Assembly: GCA_905182535.1 (NCBI GenBank)
Contig: CAJJBZ010000010.1
Location: 62,001-126,000, forward strand
Direction: 5' to 3'
From: an uncultured Planktomarina sp.
GTDB lineage: Bacteria > Pseudomonadota > Alphaproteobacteria > Rhodobacterales > Rhodobacteraceae
Length of the DNA: 64,000 nt
Shown here: piece by piece, positions 38,192 through 48,685 of the stretch
Position numbering within the stretch: the first letter of the stretch is position 1
Layout of the letters: the number at the start of each line of letters is the position of its first letter
The notes under the pieces: generated by a model
Told to the model about the DNA's origin: nothing
Database searches by the model: none
Seen by the model: the letters and a program-made list of their open reading frames with translations, nothing else
Made by a program: the position numbers and the translations under genes

Positions 38192-39115
38192 TTAGGATTG
38201 AGAGACAGGAATGGCAGAAGATCCACCGTTTTCGATGGCCCATTTTGCATTCGCCTTAATCCCGCCAAGTGGGAAAAAATGCACGTGCGAGACAGTAAAC
38301 TGTGGGTTCTCAGCCTTATGGGCTGCCAACTCGGTGAGGAAAATATCTGGCGTGAACGGCAGGAGCAATTTGGTCAAATCCTTGGCCCGGCGCTGCAGTA
38401 CGCGTAGTGATGCGCCAACACCGCAAGCGATGGAAAACTTGATCAAGGTCTGCAACTTGGCAGGACCCGCCACGCCAATATGTATTGGTAAGGTGATACC
38501 ATTGGCTGCCAATCTATTTGCCCAAGCAATCACAGGTTGGGCCTCAAAACAAAATTGTGTTGTGATGGCCATCTCGGCGTCTGATGTTTCTGAAAAGGCT
38601 CGTTTCCAATGCAGGGCGGAGTCTACATTAGTCATTGCACCGTCTGGGTCAATGTCTTTGTTACCCTCTGGGTGGCCAGCCACATGCAGGCGTTTGAACC
38701 CAGCATCGCCAAAGGCACCAGATTCTAAAAGCTGCATGGAGCTGTGATAGTCCCCATGCGGAGTGGTGACACCGCCCGCAAGAATCAGGGCTTGCTCAAC
38801 GTCAGCCTCACCTTGATACATGGCAATCCAATTGCGCAGCGTCGCTTCGTCCTTGATGATCCGCGCCGGGAAATGCGGCATTACATCGTAACCTTCAGCC
38901 GCCAACCGCTTTGCGGTTGCAACCATATCTTCGATAGGCATGCCTTCGATATGTGCAACATACACCCGCGTCGTTTTGGGCAATAGGTCGCGAAAGTCTT
39001 CAATCTTTTCAGCAGTACGGGGCATCACCTCGATAGAAAAATCATTTAAAAAAGCTTTAGGTGGTTTATATTTTACCATTGACGCGTCTTTGGATCCAAA
39101 ATTAAGCAGGGCCAT
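38192..39115 (-). CDS. Methylenetetrahydrofolate reductase family protein
   Basis: A 307-residue TIM-barrel flavoprotein of the MetF family: FSIEVMPRT near the start (the family's F-x-x-E-x-x-P), ALILAGGVTTPHGDYHSS, KRLHVAGHPEGNKDID, and a FCFEAQPVIAWANRL segment. It interconverts methylene- and methyl-tetrahydrofolate. It is diverged from housekeeping MetF, and its placement 12 bases upstream of the pterin-binding methyltransferase suggests it works in the oxidative direction on methyl groups from demethylation. Confidence 0.82.
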   Translation of the reverse strand: MALLNFGSKDASMVKYKPPKAFLNDFSIEVMPRTAEKIEDFRDLLPKTTRVYVAHIEGMPIEDMVATAKRLAAEGYDVMPHFPARIIKDEATLRNWIAMYQGEADVEQALILAGGVTTPHGDYHSSMQLLESGAFGDAGFKRLHVAGHPEGNKDIDPDGAMTNVDSALHWKRAFSETSDAEMAITTQFCFEAQPVIAWANRLAANGITLPIHIGVAGPAKLQTLIKFSIACGVGASLRVLQRRAKDLTKLLLPFTPDIFLTELAAHKAENPQFTVSHVHFFPLGGIKANAKWAIENGGSSAIPVSQS

Positions 39116-39145
39116 GGGCCTCTCCTTTGTGTAAGTGTTTAAGGG

Positions 39146-39445
39146 TCAGGTGGACCAGCCATTATTTGCAATAAGCTGTTTTATTTTCGCTTGATCATAT
39201 TTAGTATCGATACGATTAGCTTCCGATTGCGCCACTTCTTCTTGATCACCTTCAATCTGATACGCAGCAGCTTTACGCCATTCAGCTAGATAGGAGTCGG
39301 TATCTTCTGCGCCAGTTTTCATGGCTGTACGATCAATAGCCTGCTCGAACCGTTCGGGCAGTTGAACTTTAGCGGACTTACGACCTTTGCCAACAATCAC
39401 TTGAGCTGGAATATCTCGCCAATACACAATAAACACATCTACCAT
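39146..39445 (-). CDS. 'Virulence factor' domain small protein
   Basis: A 99-residue protein beginning VFIVYWRDIPAQVIVGKGR with RFEQAIDRTAMKTG and YLAEWRKAAAY, matching the small 'virulence factor' family (PF13769). Despite the name its function is unknown; in alphaproteobacteria it is found with MetF-like and pterin-binding methyltransferase genes, as here. It is the first gene of that three-gene minus-strand set. Confidence 0.75.
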   Translation of the reverse strand: MVDVFIVYWRDIPAQVIVGKGRKSAKVQLPERFEQAIDRTAMKTGAEDTDSYLAEWRKAAAYQIEGDQEEVAQSEANRIDTKYDQAKIKQLIANNGWST

Positions 39446-39671
39446 TTAATTCCTCAACTTCCTGTCATGGATTACTATAAGCAACTGTGCGTAAAACAGG
39501 GTCAAATTTCGACAATTGAACAGGTGGTAGCGACTTCGGAGTGATGACAAATTGGTAAGAGAAATAATAGTGTTAGATACTGGATTATTTTATAATAACT
39601 TTATGAATGATTGCATGACCACTTGGATGTGCTTAGGTTACGGTAACTCGAAATCCGAAAGGCGTATAATT

Positions 39672-40787
39672 ATGACGCCACAGCGTCCCCGGTCTGTGGG
39701 CGCGGTTCCTACAGCGGTTGAATCCACCGCAGGCCATAAGGCTCAAGCCCAAACGCTTTATGCTGCTTTGGACTTAGGCACAAATTCGTGCCGTATGCTT
39801 ATTGCGCAACCTGACGGTGCGCAATTTAAAGTTGTGGATAGTTTTTCCAAATCAGTTCAGCTTGGATTAGGTTTGGAAGAAACTGGGAGGCTAAGCCGTG
39901 CATCCATGAACCGTACCTTGCAGGCCCTGCGAATTTGTAGTCAAAAACTCAAACAATACCAAGTTAAAAAGATGCGATTGGTCGCGACAGAGGCCTGCCG
40001 TCGTGCTGACAACGGGGCATCTCTAATGCGGCAAATTAGAAAGGAGACGGGGCTTAAACTAGAGGTTATCCGAGCGGAGGAAGAGGCGCAGTTGGCAGTT
40101 TTGTCTTGTGCACCTTTGGTGTCCAATGACACCGATCAATTGTTGGTAGTGGATATTGGTGGCGGCTCGACGGAGTTGGTGTGGATTGATTTGGTTGATG
40201 TGGTGCCAAAGCAGCGTAGTCGAGCGATTATGCATATGCATAAGGGGTTCCGCTCCGGTGAGCGGCCTAATAAATATGGTGCAAAGGTTGTTGACTGGAT
40301 TTCTGTGCCATTAGGTGTGGCAACTTTGCGCGATTTATTCAACGATGTGGATGATGATGCCGGGCGCTTTGCTCTCATGAGTTTGATGTTTGAGGAAAAG
40401 CTAGAAAAATTTATTCCCTATGAGCGCGCCTATAACATGGCACATTTTCAGATCATTGGGACCAGTGGTACTGTGACGACGGTTGCAGCCAGCCATTTGG
40501 GTTTGCGGCGCTATGACCGTAATAAAGTCGATGGGCTATCGATGTCTTCTTTGGAGATTGACAAGGTTATACACGAATATATCAAAATGGGCCCTGTAGG
40601 ACGAAAAAATGATCCCCGTATCGGCAAAGATCGGCAAGATCTGATCATGTCTGGGGCCGCAATTTTGCAAGCATTACTGCGAAGTTGGCCTACCCATAGG
40701 CTGTCTGTGGCGGATAGAGGTTTGCGTGAGGGTTTACTATATGCACAAATGAGCGCAGACGGTGTTTTCCGCGAACAAAAGAGCTGA
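39672..40787 (+). CDS. Ppx/GppA exopolyphosphatase/pppGpp phosphatase
   Basis: An ASKHA-fold phosphatase of 371 residues: LYAALDLGTNSCRMLIA (phosphate 1), ATEACRRADNG, LLVVDIGGGSTELVW (phosphate 2) and IGTSGTVTTVAA. The family hydrolyses inorganic polyphosphate or pppGpp. I place the start at the ATG that begins MTPQRPRSVGA, as the 40 codons open upstream have no family match. The gene is shorter than the two-lobe Ppx of enterics, as is usual in alphaproteobacteria. rlmE follows 5 bases later. Confidence 0.88.
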   Translation: MTPQRPRSVGAVPTAVESTAGHKAQAQTLYAALDLGTNSCRMLIAQPDGAQFKVVDSFSKSVQLGLGLEETGRLSRASMNRTLQALRICSQKLKQYQVKKMRLVATEACRRADNGASLMRQIRKETGLKLEVIRAEEEAQLAVLSCAPLVSNDTDQLLVVDIGGGSTELVWIDLVDVVPKQRSRAIMHMHKGFRSGERPNKYGAKVVDWISVPLGVATLRDLFNDVDDDAGRFALMSLMFEEKLEKFIPYERAYNMAHFQIIGTSGTVTTVAASHLGLRRYDRNKVDGLSMSSLEIDKVIHEYIKMGPVGRKNDPRIGKDRQDLIMSGAAILQALLRSWPTHRLSVADRGLREGLLYAQMSADGVFREQKS

Positions 40788-40792
40788 ATTAA

Positions 40793-41503
40793 ATGGCAAA
40801 GATCCCTACCAAAAATAGTGGCCGTGGCCAGCGCGAACTTCGAGTTAAGGTGAAAACGGCGCGTGGTAGAAAGCTGTCGTCCACGCTTTGGCTGGAACGC
40901 CAACTCAATGATCCTTATGTTAAGCGCGCCACCCTCGAGGGTTATCGTGGGCGTGCCGCGTTTAAAATTTTGGAACTCGATGATAAATACCGCTTTTTGG
41001 TGCCCGGTGCTCGGATTGTAGATTTAGGGTGTGCGCCAGGTGGTTGGTGTCAAGTGGCGGTGCCACGCATAAACGCCTTGGGCGATAGGCCGGGCAAAAA
41101 GGTTGGCACTATTCTGGGGGTTGATCTGCAAGAGGTAGAACCTATTCCTGGTGCTGAGATTCACGTTTTAGATTTCATGGACGAGGGTGCTGATGATAAG
41201 GTCAAGGCATGGCTGGATGGTGCCGCTGATGTGGTTATGTCGGACATGGCTGCAGCCTCTTCTGGCCACAAACAGACCGATCACCTGCGTATCATTGCAC
41301 TCTGTGAGGCTGCGGCCTATTTTGCCTTTGATGTTTTGGCACCCGGTGGGACCTTTATTGCCAAAGTTTTGGCAGGTGGTGCTGAAGGTGATATGCAAGC
41401 CTTGCTGAAGAAAAAATTTAACAAAGTATCTAATATCAAGCCACCAGCTTCGCGCTCTAATTCATCGGAAAAATTTGTTGTGGCTACCGGATTTCGGGGC
41501 TAA
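40793..41503 (+). CDS. rlmE: 23S rRNA (uridine-2552-2'-O)-methyltransferase
   Basis: RlmE (RrmJ/FtsJ) methylates U2552 in the A loop of 23S rRNA. The 236-residue product has SRAAFK-like [19 protein letters not shown] motif [30 protein letters not shown] and the late catalytic [12 protein letters not shown]. These contain the K-D-K-E tetrad Lys and Asp. The basic N-terminus ([17 protein letters not shown]) is normal for alphaproteobacterial versions. It is coupled to the ppx-like gene as in related genomes. Confidence 0.93.
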   Translation: MAKIPTKNSGRGQRELRVKVKTARGRKLSSTLWLERQLNDPYVKRATLEGYRGRAAFKILELDDKYRFLVPGARIVDLGCAPGGWCQVAVPRINALGDRPGKKVGTILGVDLQEVEPIPGAEIHVLDFMDEGADDKVKAWLDGAADVVMSDMAAASSGHKQTDHLRIIALCEAAAYFAFDVLAPGGTFIAKVLAGGAEGDMQALLKKKFNKVSNIKPPASRSNSSEKFVVATGFRG

Positions 41504-41662
41504 AATTTTAGTTGAGTAAGTATTTTCTGTTGGGCTGCTTTGTCATTGTGTGGTAGCTCTGACTGTGGTGCATTGCCACTTTACAATCAATATCGCCAAC
41601 CGCACGTTCACAACCAAATCCCAACCTATTTTGGTTGTGCTAATCTGATGAGAGGCCTTACG

Positions 41663-43135
41663 ATGTATATTCTGGCAATTGACCAAGGCACCACTTCCAG
41701 CCGCGCCATCTTGTTTGATGCCCAAATGCGCCCAGCATTCACCAGCCAAAAAGAATTTCCTCAGTATTTTCCACAGTCTGGCTGGGTTGAGCATAATGGC
41801 GAAGAAATTTGGTCCTCAGTCTTAGCGGTAGTGCATGATGTGATGCAAAAAGGAGCCTGTGAACATTCGGATATAGCAGCCATTGGAATCACTAATCAGC
41901 GTGAAACTACCTTAATTTGGGACCGGGCCACTGGTGTGCCGATACACAATGCGATCGTCTGGCAAGATCGCCGCACGGCCCCCTTCTGTGACGCTTTGCG
42001 TGATGCAGGGCACGGACCTGCTATCACCGCAAAAACTGGACTTTTGATTGATCCTTATTTCTCTGCCACAAAGGTGAATTGGCTTTTGGATAATGTGCCT
42101 GGAGCGCGAGTGCGAGCGCAAAACGGTGAGCTACTCTTTGGAACTATGGACAGTTATTTGATTTGGAAGCTGACTGGCGGTTCTGCGCATATGACGGATG
42201 CGACCAATGCCGCGCGCACCATGCTTTATGATATCGTACAAGGTTGTTGGGATCATGAGATTTGTGGTATTTTGGATGTGCCACAAGCCATGCTGCCGGA
42301 GGTGCGTGACTGTGCTTCTGAATTTGGCTCCACCTGCCTTTTTGGGGGTAATATTGCTATCCTAGGGGTTGCTGGAGACCAACAGGCCGCTACCATCGGT
42401 CAGGCTTGTTTTACATCGGGTATGTTGAAATCTACTTATGGAACTGGCTGCTTTGCACTTATGAACACGGGCGACAGCTTAGTTAAATCAAAAAATGGTC
42501 TTCTGGGTACAATTGCCTACCAATTCGATGGTAAACCAACCTATGCCCTCGAGGGATCTATTTTTATAGCTGGCGCAGTAGTGCAATGGCTACGCGATGG
42601 CTTGGGTATTATTCAGGATGCCCACCAAACAGCAGATATGGCTGCTTCTGCCGACCCCACACAATCATTGTATCTAGTGCCTGCATTCACCGGGCTTGGA
42701 GCACCCTATTGGGATGCGGAGTGCAGAGGGGCTATATTTGGGTTAACTCGCAACTCAGGCCCAAAAGAACTTGCCAGAGCGGCCCTTCAGAGCGTGGGCT
42801 ATCAAACCCGCGATCTTTTGACTGCTATGCAGGATGATATGGGAATAGATGGCGGGGCAGTGCTTCGGGTGGATGGGGGCATGACTGCAAGCGATTGGAC
42901 TATGCAGTTTTTGGCCGACATCCTTGGTGCATCTGTGGACCGTCCACAAGTGCTGGAGACTACAGCACTTGGCGCCGCATGGCTGGCTGGGTTGATGGCA
43001 GGTGTTTACCCAGATCAAGGTAGCATCGCCAAAACATGGGCCTTAGAACAAAGATTTGAGCCCCAAATGACGCGTAATGTCCGCGACGAACTCTATGAAG
43101 GCTGGCAAGACGCCGTACGACGTACATTGGGGTAA
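41663..43135 (+). CDS. glpK: Glycerol kinase
   Basis: A FGGY family kinase of 490 residues that makes glycerol-3-phosphate. Key motifs are [18 protein letters not shown] at the N-terminus, [37 protein letters not shown], and [19 protein letters not shown]. The start at MYILAIDQG is favoured because glycerol kinases begin there and GAGAGG precedes it; the frame is open 41 codons upstream. No glycerol transporter or GlpD gene is adjacent. Confidence 0.93.
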   Translation: MYILAIDQGTTSSRAILFDAQMRPAFTSQKEFPQYFPQSGWVEHNGEEIWSSVLAVVHDVMQKGACEHSDIAAIGITNQRETTLIWDRATGVPIHNAIVWQDRRTAPFCDALRDAGHGPAITAKTGLLIDPYFSATKVNWLLDNVPGARVRAQNGELLFGTMDSYLIWKLTGGSAHMTDATNAARTMLYDIVQGCWDHEICGILDVPQAMLPEVRDCASEFGSTCLFGGNIAILGVAGDQQAATIGQACFTSGMLKSTYGTGCFALMNTGDSLVKSKNGLLGTIAYQFDGKPTYALEGSIFIAGAVVQWLRDGLGIIQDAHQTADMAASADPTQSLYLVPAFTGLGAPYWDAECRGAIFGLTRNSGPKELARAALQSVGYQTRDLLTAMQDDMGIDGGAVLRVDGGMTASDWTMQFLADILGASVDRPQVLETTALGAAWLAGLMAGVYPDQGSIAKTWALEQRFEPQMTRNVRDELYEGWQDAVRRTLG

Positions 43136-43582
43136 GGGCATTTATATTTTAACCATTATGCTACTGAACTCTGTTCAATATATTATAGTATTAGTGACAC
43201 CTAGCGATCCATTAATGGCCAGCCTTTAGATTATTTTTTATTGACTAAACTATCCCTAACGAGCACCTGTCGGGCAATTCGCCAGCGCTAAAGTTACTAA
43301 AGCTCACATTCCAGCTTCAGATAGTCATCATAGCGGCTATACATTTGTACCGCATCACGACCGTCGCTCTGCTGCGCTCCATTGCGTGCATCTGCATACC
43401 GTCGCGTACTTCCAGATCGTTTCCTTTAGGCTTGAGTGCCTGTAGATGCTTACCGGTTTTTGGTAGTCACTTGGCGTTGGCTGTGTAGCACACCTTGTTC
43501 CCAACTAATACGGGATGATTTAAAGGCAACTTCCCGCTTCAGGCAATATTCTGCTTTAGTCCTTATTAGGTTTTAGGTGGAA
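43136..43582 (-). other. Gene-poor stretch with a decayed open frame
   Basis: No recognised gene lies between glpK and the tRNA-Ala gene. On the minus strand one frame reads CLKREVAFKSSRISWEQGV and later RYADARNGAQQSDGRD and MYSRYDDYLKLECEL, interrupted by two TAA codons and lacking a start codon; it ends at a TAG at 43297. The amino-acid composition looks protein-like, so it may be a dead small gene, but I recognise no family. Confidence 0.25.
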
Positions 43583-43658
43583 TGGTGGACCCTAGCGGGA
43601 TCGAACCGCTGACCTCCTGCATGCCATGCAGGCGCTCTCCCAGCTGAGCTAAGGGCCC
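43583..43658 (-). tRNA. tRNA-Ala (GGC)
   Basis: A complete 76-base cloverleaf: acceptor GGGCCCT pairing with AGGGTCC, D arm GCTCAGCTGGGAGAGC, anticodon stem CCTGC/GCAGG around loop ATGGCAT (anticodon GGC), T arm with GGTTCGATCC and an encoded CCA end. The acceptor has the tRNA-Ala look but its third pair is G-C; the G3-U70 identity pair should be checked by folding. It reads on the minus strand. Confidence 0.93.
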
Positions 43659-43726
43659 TCTCATACTTGTATTAGGCAAGGCTTGGCGCGGGATCAAGAG
43701 TAAATCAGCGCGCCAAGCGAAGAAAT

Positions 43727-44050
43727 TTAGCTATCGTCGTCGTCTGAAGCGACATCGGCGATTTCGTCAAGAGAAACGGTGTCATCGTCGTCGTCATCAA
43801 GCACATCATCGCCCAAATCTGCGTCAATATCATCGTCATCCAATACCACCTCTTCAGATTCGGCATCAGCTTCGTTCTGCTTTTTTGTCTGAGCATCTTC
43901 GGCATCAGCCACCATCGTGCGGCCTTTGTTTCCATCAAGTGCAACAGTTTCACCCGTGTAAGGGCTAATAATCGGATCTTTATTCAGGTCGTAAAAACGC
44001 TTGCCTGTGGTGGGGCAAACACGTTTAGTACCCCATTCTTCTTTGGGCAT
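43727..44050 (-). CDS. TIGR02300 family acidic protein
   Basis: A 107-residue protein with the conserved N-terminus WGTKRVCPTTGKRFYDLNK and SPYTGE of the TIGR02300 (FYDLN acid) family, followed by a highly acidic low-complexity tail (runs of D and E over about 50 residues). Only two Cys/metal-ligand-like positions are seen. The family is nearly confined to alphaproteobacteria and has no known role. It lies just downstream of tRNA-Ala reading the same way and is divergent from the metallopeptidase. Confidence 0.82.
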   Translation of the reverse strand: MPKEEWGTKRVCPTTGKRFYDLNKDPIISPYTGETVALDGNKGRTMVADAEDAQTKKQNEADAESEEVVLDDDDIDADLGDDVLDDDDDDTVSLDEIADVASDDDDS

Positions 44051-44147
44051 GGGTTTCCCCCTCTCGCAATCGGTGACAATCTGTGTCGAGTGCCATAGAG
44101 AATGGGCGGTGTCAAAGGTGAAATCTATTAATTTGTGGATGTCTTGG

Positions 44148-44933
44148 ATGAATTCAGCATCAATTGCCCCTGTTCAGCAAATAATGCTGCTTGGGAGCCC
44201 GAGAATCAGTGTTGTTTTACGGCGATCTAAGCGGGCTCGGCGTATGTCACTGCGTATTTCGAGGTTGAAAGGCCATGTTACGTTGAGTTTACCACTATCT
44301 TGCCCTGTTGTGCAGGCAGAAAAATTTATTTTAGAAAAAGAAACTTGGATTCGGACACATTTGAAAGATTTGCCGCAAAGTACCGAGCTGACATTCGGAT
44401 CCACGGTCTTGTACCAAGGTCAAATTCTAGACCTTTGCCTTGGCCAGGGTCGGCAAGTCCACCAAATTGGTTCTGAGCTTTTGGTACCAGGGCCTGACAG
44501 TATGGTATCCTCGCGAGTGAAAGCCTTTTTTAAAATTCAAGCAAGGCTACATCTGCATCAGGCAACAGACCGTTACGCTGCGGCTTTAGGGAAACCTTAT
44601 GGCAAGATCACGCTACGCGATACTACGTCCCGTTGGGGTTCCTGTTCCAGCCAGGGCAACATCAACTACTCTTGGCGGCTTATTATGGTTCCCCCGGATG
44701 TACTGAATTATGTGGTGGCCCATGAGGTGGCGCATTTGGCGGAGATGAATCATTCTGCCCGATTCTGGGCTGTTGTGGAACGGCTCTATCCTGACCACTC
44801 AGAGCAACGTGTTTGGCTTCGTAAACATGGGGAAGATTTGCATCGATATGCTGTTCTAAAAAATTCTATAATTCAATTTACTTATAAATGTTTGTATCAA
44901 GTGCTAACTGCGTCAAAGACTTTAAAAGCTTAG
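44148..44933 (+). CDS. YgjP/M48-type metal-dependent hydrolase
   Basis: A soluble protein of about 261 residues of the YgjP (DUF45, SprT-related) family. The zinc motif HEVAHLAEMNH (HExxH with a further His) lies near residue 188; TSRWGSCSSQGNINYSWRL upstream and RFWAVVERLYPD downstream are family hallmarks. The N-terminus RSKRARRMSLRIS is also typical. The start is uncertain: I take the ATG at MNSASIAPVQQ, while a later MLLGSPRISV is possible. Physiological substrate is not known. Confidence 0.82.
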   Translation: MNSASIAPVQQIMLLGSPRISVVLRRSKRARRMSLRISRLKGHVTLSLPLSCPVVQAEKFILEKETWIRTHLKDLPQSTELTFGSTVLYQGQILDLCLGQGRQVHQIGSELLVPGPDSMVSSRVKAFFKIQARLHLHQATDRYAAALGKPYGKITLRDTTSRWGSCSSQGNINYSWRLIMVPPDVLNYVVAHEVAHLAEMNHSARFWAVVERLYPDHSEQRVWLRKHGEDLHRYAVLKNSIIQFTYKCLYQVLTASKTLKA

Positions 44934-44981
44934 GCTAGCGATCTGTGCTTTAAACTTTTCTTATTTGACAGCCTGTATAAA

Positions 44982-44991
44982 TGTGATCACA
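44982..44991. promoter_or_regulatory. TGTGATCACA palindrome in front of gntR
   Basis: A perfect 10-base palindrome ends 7 bases before the gntR start codon, just downstream of TTGACA and TATAAA elements. Its place would block transcription start or elongation, as in autorepression. The same 10-mer occurs twice before sucC. GntR-family FCD regulators typically bind short palindromes of this kind, so this is a probable operator for the adjacent regulator. Confidence 0.6.
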
Positions 44992-44998
44992 AACACAT

Positions 44999-45674
44999 AT
45001 GGTAAACAAATTACAAGATAGTTACCTCGCTGCGCATGATCAGGTGTACCGAACCCTTCGAATGCGGATCATGTATGGTGAGATGAGACCAGGCCAAGCA
45101 ATTACTCTGCGTGGGGTTGCGGCCGAATTTGGTGTTATCAGTTACCCCAGTACGAGAGGCGTTAAAGCGTTTGGCAGCCGAGGGGGCTTTGAGCATTTCG
45201 GTTACTGGGCGTTTTCAGACCCCTAAACTGTCGAATGATCGGATTGAAGAGCTTGCATCGCTGCGGGCTTTGATAGAAGTTGAGCTTGCCACGCGGGCCT
45301 TACCACGTGCGCACATGGCGCTGGTGGAGCGATTGCAGACTATCAACAACGCTATATCCGTTGCTGTGGCCAGGGCTGATGCGGTGGCGTACATCCGTAC
45401 TAATCTTGAATTTCATAGAACCCTATATCTGCGTGCACAAGCGCCGGCCATGTTGGCAACGGTCGAAACCGTTTGGCTACAAATGGGCCCAACAATGCGG
45501 GCGCTTTATGGCCGGTTGCAACGCAAGGATCCGCCAGTTAATCACCGGCTCATCTTGGTAGCTCTAAAAGCTGGCGACGAGCCAGGTCTGCGGGTGGCGT
45601 TGAGGGCAGATGTAACTCAGGGTCTGCGAATGCTAGCTCTAAGATTAATTTATATTTATAAGTTATTGATTTAA
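44999..45674 (+). CDS. GntR family (FCD type) transcriptional regulator (frame broken once)
   Basis: About 224 residues when joined. The N-terminal winged helix reads [33 protein letters not shown] and [17 protein letters not shown], with the family's VTPVREAL recognition helix. The C-terminal helical FCD ligand domain follows ([27 protein letters not shown] with a metal-binding His). The frame shifts near 45137, where one extra A (GTTATCAGTT for GTTTCAGTT-like) splits FGV from SVTPVREAL. No Shine-Dalgarno is visible, so translation may be leaderless. Its stop overlaps the convergent lpdA stop by 4 bases. It probably regulates the suc operon (see palindromes). Confidence 0.83.
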
Positions 45675-47059
45675 CTATGTATTGCACCATTACCACAAGC
45701 TAAGGCAGCTTCTCGTACTGCCTCCGAATAGGTGGGGTGTGCATGACAGGTACGCGCCAAATCCTGCGCCGAGGCCCCAAATTCCATTGCAACACAGATT
45801 TCATGGATTAAATCACCTGCTGCAGGACCAATAATGTGCGCACCCAATATCCTGTCTGTTGCAGTATCGGCTAAGATTTTTACAAACCCATCGGCTGCAA
45901 AATTCGCCTTAGCACGACCATTGCCCGTGAAGGAAAACTTACCTATCTTGTAATCACGTCCTGCTGCTTTCAATTGTTCTTCAGTTTGACCAACGCTTGC
46001 GACTTCAGGGTGGGTGTAGATCACCCCAGGAATTACGTTGTAGTTAACATGTCCCGCTTGGCCGGCTAGAATTTCTGCCACTGCCATACCTTCATCTTCC
46101 GCTTTATGGGCAAGCATTGGCCCTGCTATAGCGTCACCAATAGCATAAATTCCTGAAACTGTGGTAGCGTAATGGCTGTCAGTTTGAATTTGGCCACGAT
46201 CGGTCAGGTTTACGCCTAGCGCCTTTAGGCCCAATCCATCGACGAAGGGCCTACGGCCAGTGGCCACAAGAACCACATCGGCCTCCACCTGATGCTGAGT
46301 ATCTTTTTTGCGTTTTACATAGCTAACGCTGGCTTTTCCTTTTTTGACAGATACTGATTGTACGGCTGCGCCCATGGTGAATTTAAGACCTTGTTTCTTC
46401 AGAATCCGCTGAAAGGTTTTTTGCACTTCTGCATCCATGCCGGGGGTGATGTCATCCAAGAATTCAATAATCTCTACTTCACTACCCAATCGGGCGTAGA
46501 CTGACCCAAGCTCAAGGCCGATCACTCCAGCGCCGATGACAATCATCTTTTCTGGAATCCTATCCAAGGCTAGCGCGCCGGTGGATGTTACGACAGTTGT
46601 CTCGTCGATCTCTATGCCCGAGAGTGTGGAGGGTTCAGAGCCGGTAGCAATGATGATATGTTTAGCATTATAGATCTTATCGTTGACTTTGACTTGGCCT
46701 GCAGCGGCTATACTGGCCCAGCCTTTAATCCAGTCAATTTTATTTTTCTTAAACAAAAACTCAATGCCTTTGGTATTGCCGTTAATTACCTCGGTTTTGT
46801 AACTTTGCATTTTTGTCCAATCCACAACGGGGTTATCAGTAATAAGACCCATTTTTGCAAAGTTATGCTGAGCTTCGTGCAGTTGGTGGCTGGCGTATAG
46901 TAGCGCTTTGGACGGAATGCAGCCCACATTTAGGCAGGTGCCGCCAAGCGTATCGCGCCCTTCTACACAGGCGGTTTTAAGGCCTAATTGCGCGCAACGA
47001 ATAGCGCTGACATAGCCGCCTGGGCCGGAGCCAATCACAATCACATCATAAGAATCCAT
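45671..47059 (-). CDS. lpdA: Dihydrolipoyl dehydrogenase (E3)
   Basis: E3 reoxidises the lipoyl groups of 2-oxoglutarate dehydrogenase and passes electrons to NAD. The 462-residue protein has [18 protein letters not shown] (FAD), the redox disulfide [34 protein letters not shown] (NAD) and the C-terminal [15 protein letters not shown] with the catalytic His-Glu pair. It is the last gene of the suc operon. The frame is intact. Confidence 0.95.
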   Translation of the reverse strand: MDSYDVIVIGSGPGGYVSAIRCAQLGLKTACVEGRDTLGGTCLNVGCIPSKALLYASHQLHEAQHNFAKMGLITDNPVVDWTKMQSYKTEVINGNTKGIEFLFKKNKIDWIKGWASIAAAGQVKVNDKIYNAKHIIIATGSEPSTLSGIEIDETTVVTSTGALALDRIPEKMIVIGAGVIGLELGSVYARLGSEVEIIEFLDDITPGMDAEVQKTFQRILKKQGLKFTMGAAVQSVSVKKGKASVSYVKRKKDTQHQVEADVVLVATGRRPFVDGLGLKALGVNLTDRGQIQTDSHYATTVSGIYAIGDAIAGPMLAHKAEDEGMAVAEILAGQAGHVNYNVIPGVIYTHPEVASVGQTEEQLKAAGRDYKIGKFSFTGNGRAKANFAADGFVKILADTATDRILGAHIIGPAAGDLIHEICVAMEFGASAQDLARTCHAHPTYSEAVREAALACGNGAIHS

Positions 47060-47221
47060 GGAGGAGGTCCTTTGTCTTAGGCAATGTGGGCCTTTGCCCA
47101 GTTGTTATCAATAAATTGGTTAGTGCTCCAAACCGCATAACACTTAAGTGCAGAGGACGGCTGCAGAAGCTAAACTATTATAAATCATCTGAATGAATAT
47201 TTTCACGCCATCTCGGGGTCC

Positions 47222-48681
47222 CTATAAGTCCATCAACAGGCGGCGTGGATCTTCTAGCGCCTCTTTGACCCGCACCAAAAATGTGACTGCACCTTTGCCG
47301 TCCACCACGCGATGGTCATAGCTCAGCGCCAGATACATCATTGGGCGAATAACCACTTGGCCATTGATCGCAACTGGGCGATCTTGTATCTTATGCATGC
47401 CTAAGATGCCTGATTGTGGTGGGTTAATGATTGGCGAAGACATCAAGGAACCATACACGCCACCGTTGGAAATCGTGAAGGTACCACCCTGCATTTCTGC
47501 CATGGACAATTTCCCATTGCGAGCGCGAGCACCTTTTTCTGCAATGGCTTTTTCAATTTCTGCAAATGACATGCGTATCCGCATCTCGGATTATCGGCAC
47601 TACCAGTCCTGTAGGTGTTCCTGCGGCGACACCCATGTGAACAAATTTTTTGTAGACTATATCTGTTCCATCAATTTCGGAGTTAACCTCCGGTACTTCG
47701 CGTAGCGCATGGCAGCAAGCAACGGTAAAAAAAGACATAAACCCAAGTTTCGCACCATGCTTTTTAAAGAACAACTCTTTGTATTCGTTTCGAAGTGCCA
47801 TGACTTCAGTCATATCGACCTCATTATATGTAGTCAGCATAGCGGCAGTATTTTGGCTATCTTTAAGACGGCGCGCGATGGTTTGACGCAGACGAGTCAT
47901 CTTCACACGCTCTTCACGGGCCGCATCATTAACAGGTACTGCAGTGCGGGGGGCTTCCGCAGTGGCCATTGTGGTTGTGAGTCCCGCGGCAAGTGTGTTT
48001 TGTACATCTTCCTTCATTACGCGTCCACCTTTACCTGTTGCTGTGACTTTTGCACGGTCGAGACCTGTTTCGTCCATCAATTTCTTGGCCGAGGGAGCAT
48101 CTTCAATGTCTTTGCTAAGCTCTGATGCGTTGTTCGCAGCTATGGACGCAGGGGCTAAAGAAACCTCACCGCCGATTACAGCCAGTTGGCCCCCTGCTTG
48201 CACTGTACTTCCCTCAGGGGCTATAATTTTCCCTAAGACACCATTGGCAGGTGCTGGAACTTCAACGCTTACTTTGTCAGTTTCCAATTCGCAGAGCATC
48301 TCATCCTGTACTACTGTATCCCCTGGCTGTTTGTACCAAGTGGCAACTGTCGCTTCGCTAACGCTTTCTCCTAATGTTGGCACCATAACACTAATGGTTT
48401 CCAATGGCGCAGGATGTTTTTTCGGTGGGAGCTGGGGCCGTGGCGCCTTCACTAATTTGAGCTAGCAGTGCTTCGACGCTAACTGTGGTGCCTTCTGGGG
48501 CTACGATTTCAGAAATGGTACCTGCAATCGGGCTAGGCACTTCAACAGTAACTTTATCTGTTTCCAGTTCGCAGAGCATTTCATCAACTGCCACTTGGTC
48601 ACCAATTTTTTTAAACCATGTAGCAACGGTGGCTTCTGTTACAGATTCGCCTAAAGTTGGGACACGAACTTCGGTGGACAT
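47222..48681 (-). CDS. sucB: Dihydrolipoyl succinyltransferase (E2), two lipoyl domains (frame broken twice)
   Basis: The E2 core of 2-oxoglutarate dehydrogenase. Two lipoyl domains are seen, each with the lipoylated Lys in ELETDKV: the first begins [13 protein letters not shown], the second [13 protein letters not shown] subunit-binding domain follows ([20 protein letters not shown]), then the catalytic domain ending [16 protein letters not shown] with the active His. Breaks lie near 48420, where an A run is one base too long (repair gives [13 protein letters not shown]), and near 47580, where one extra base splits RDAD from [10 protein letters not shown]. Two lipoyl domains in SucB are common in the Rhodobacteraceae. 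Joined length is about 486 residues. Confidence 0.88.
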
Positions 48682-48685
48682 GGTC

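Noticed and set aside
44982-44991. CRP/FNR-type site
   Set aside because: CRP boxes are TGTGA-N6-TCACA. Here the half-sites abut with no spacer, so the site is too short for CRP.
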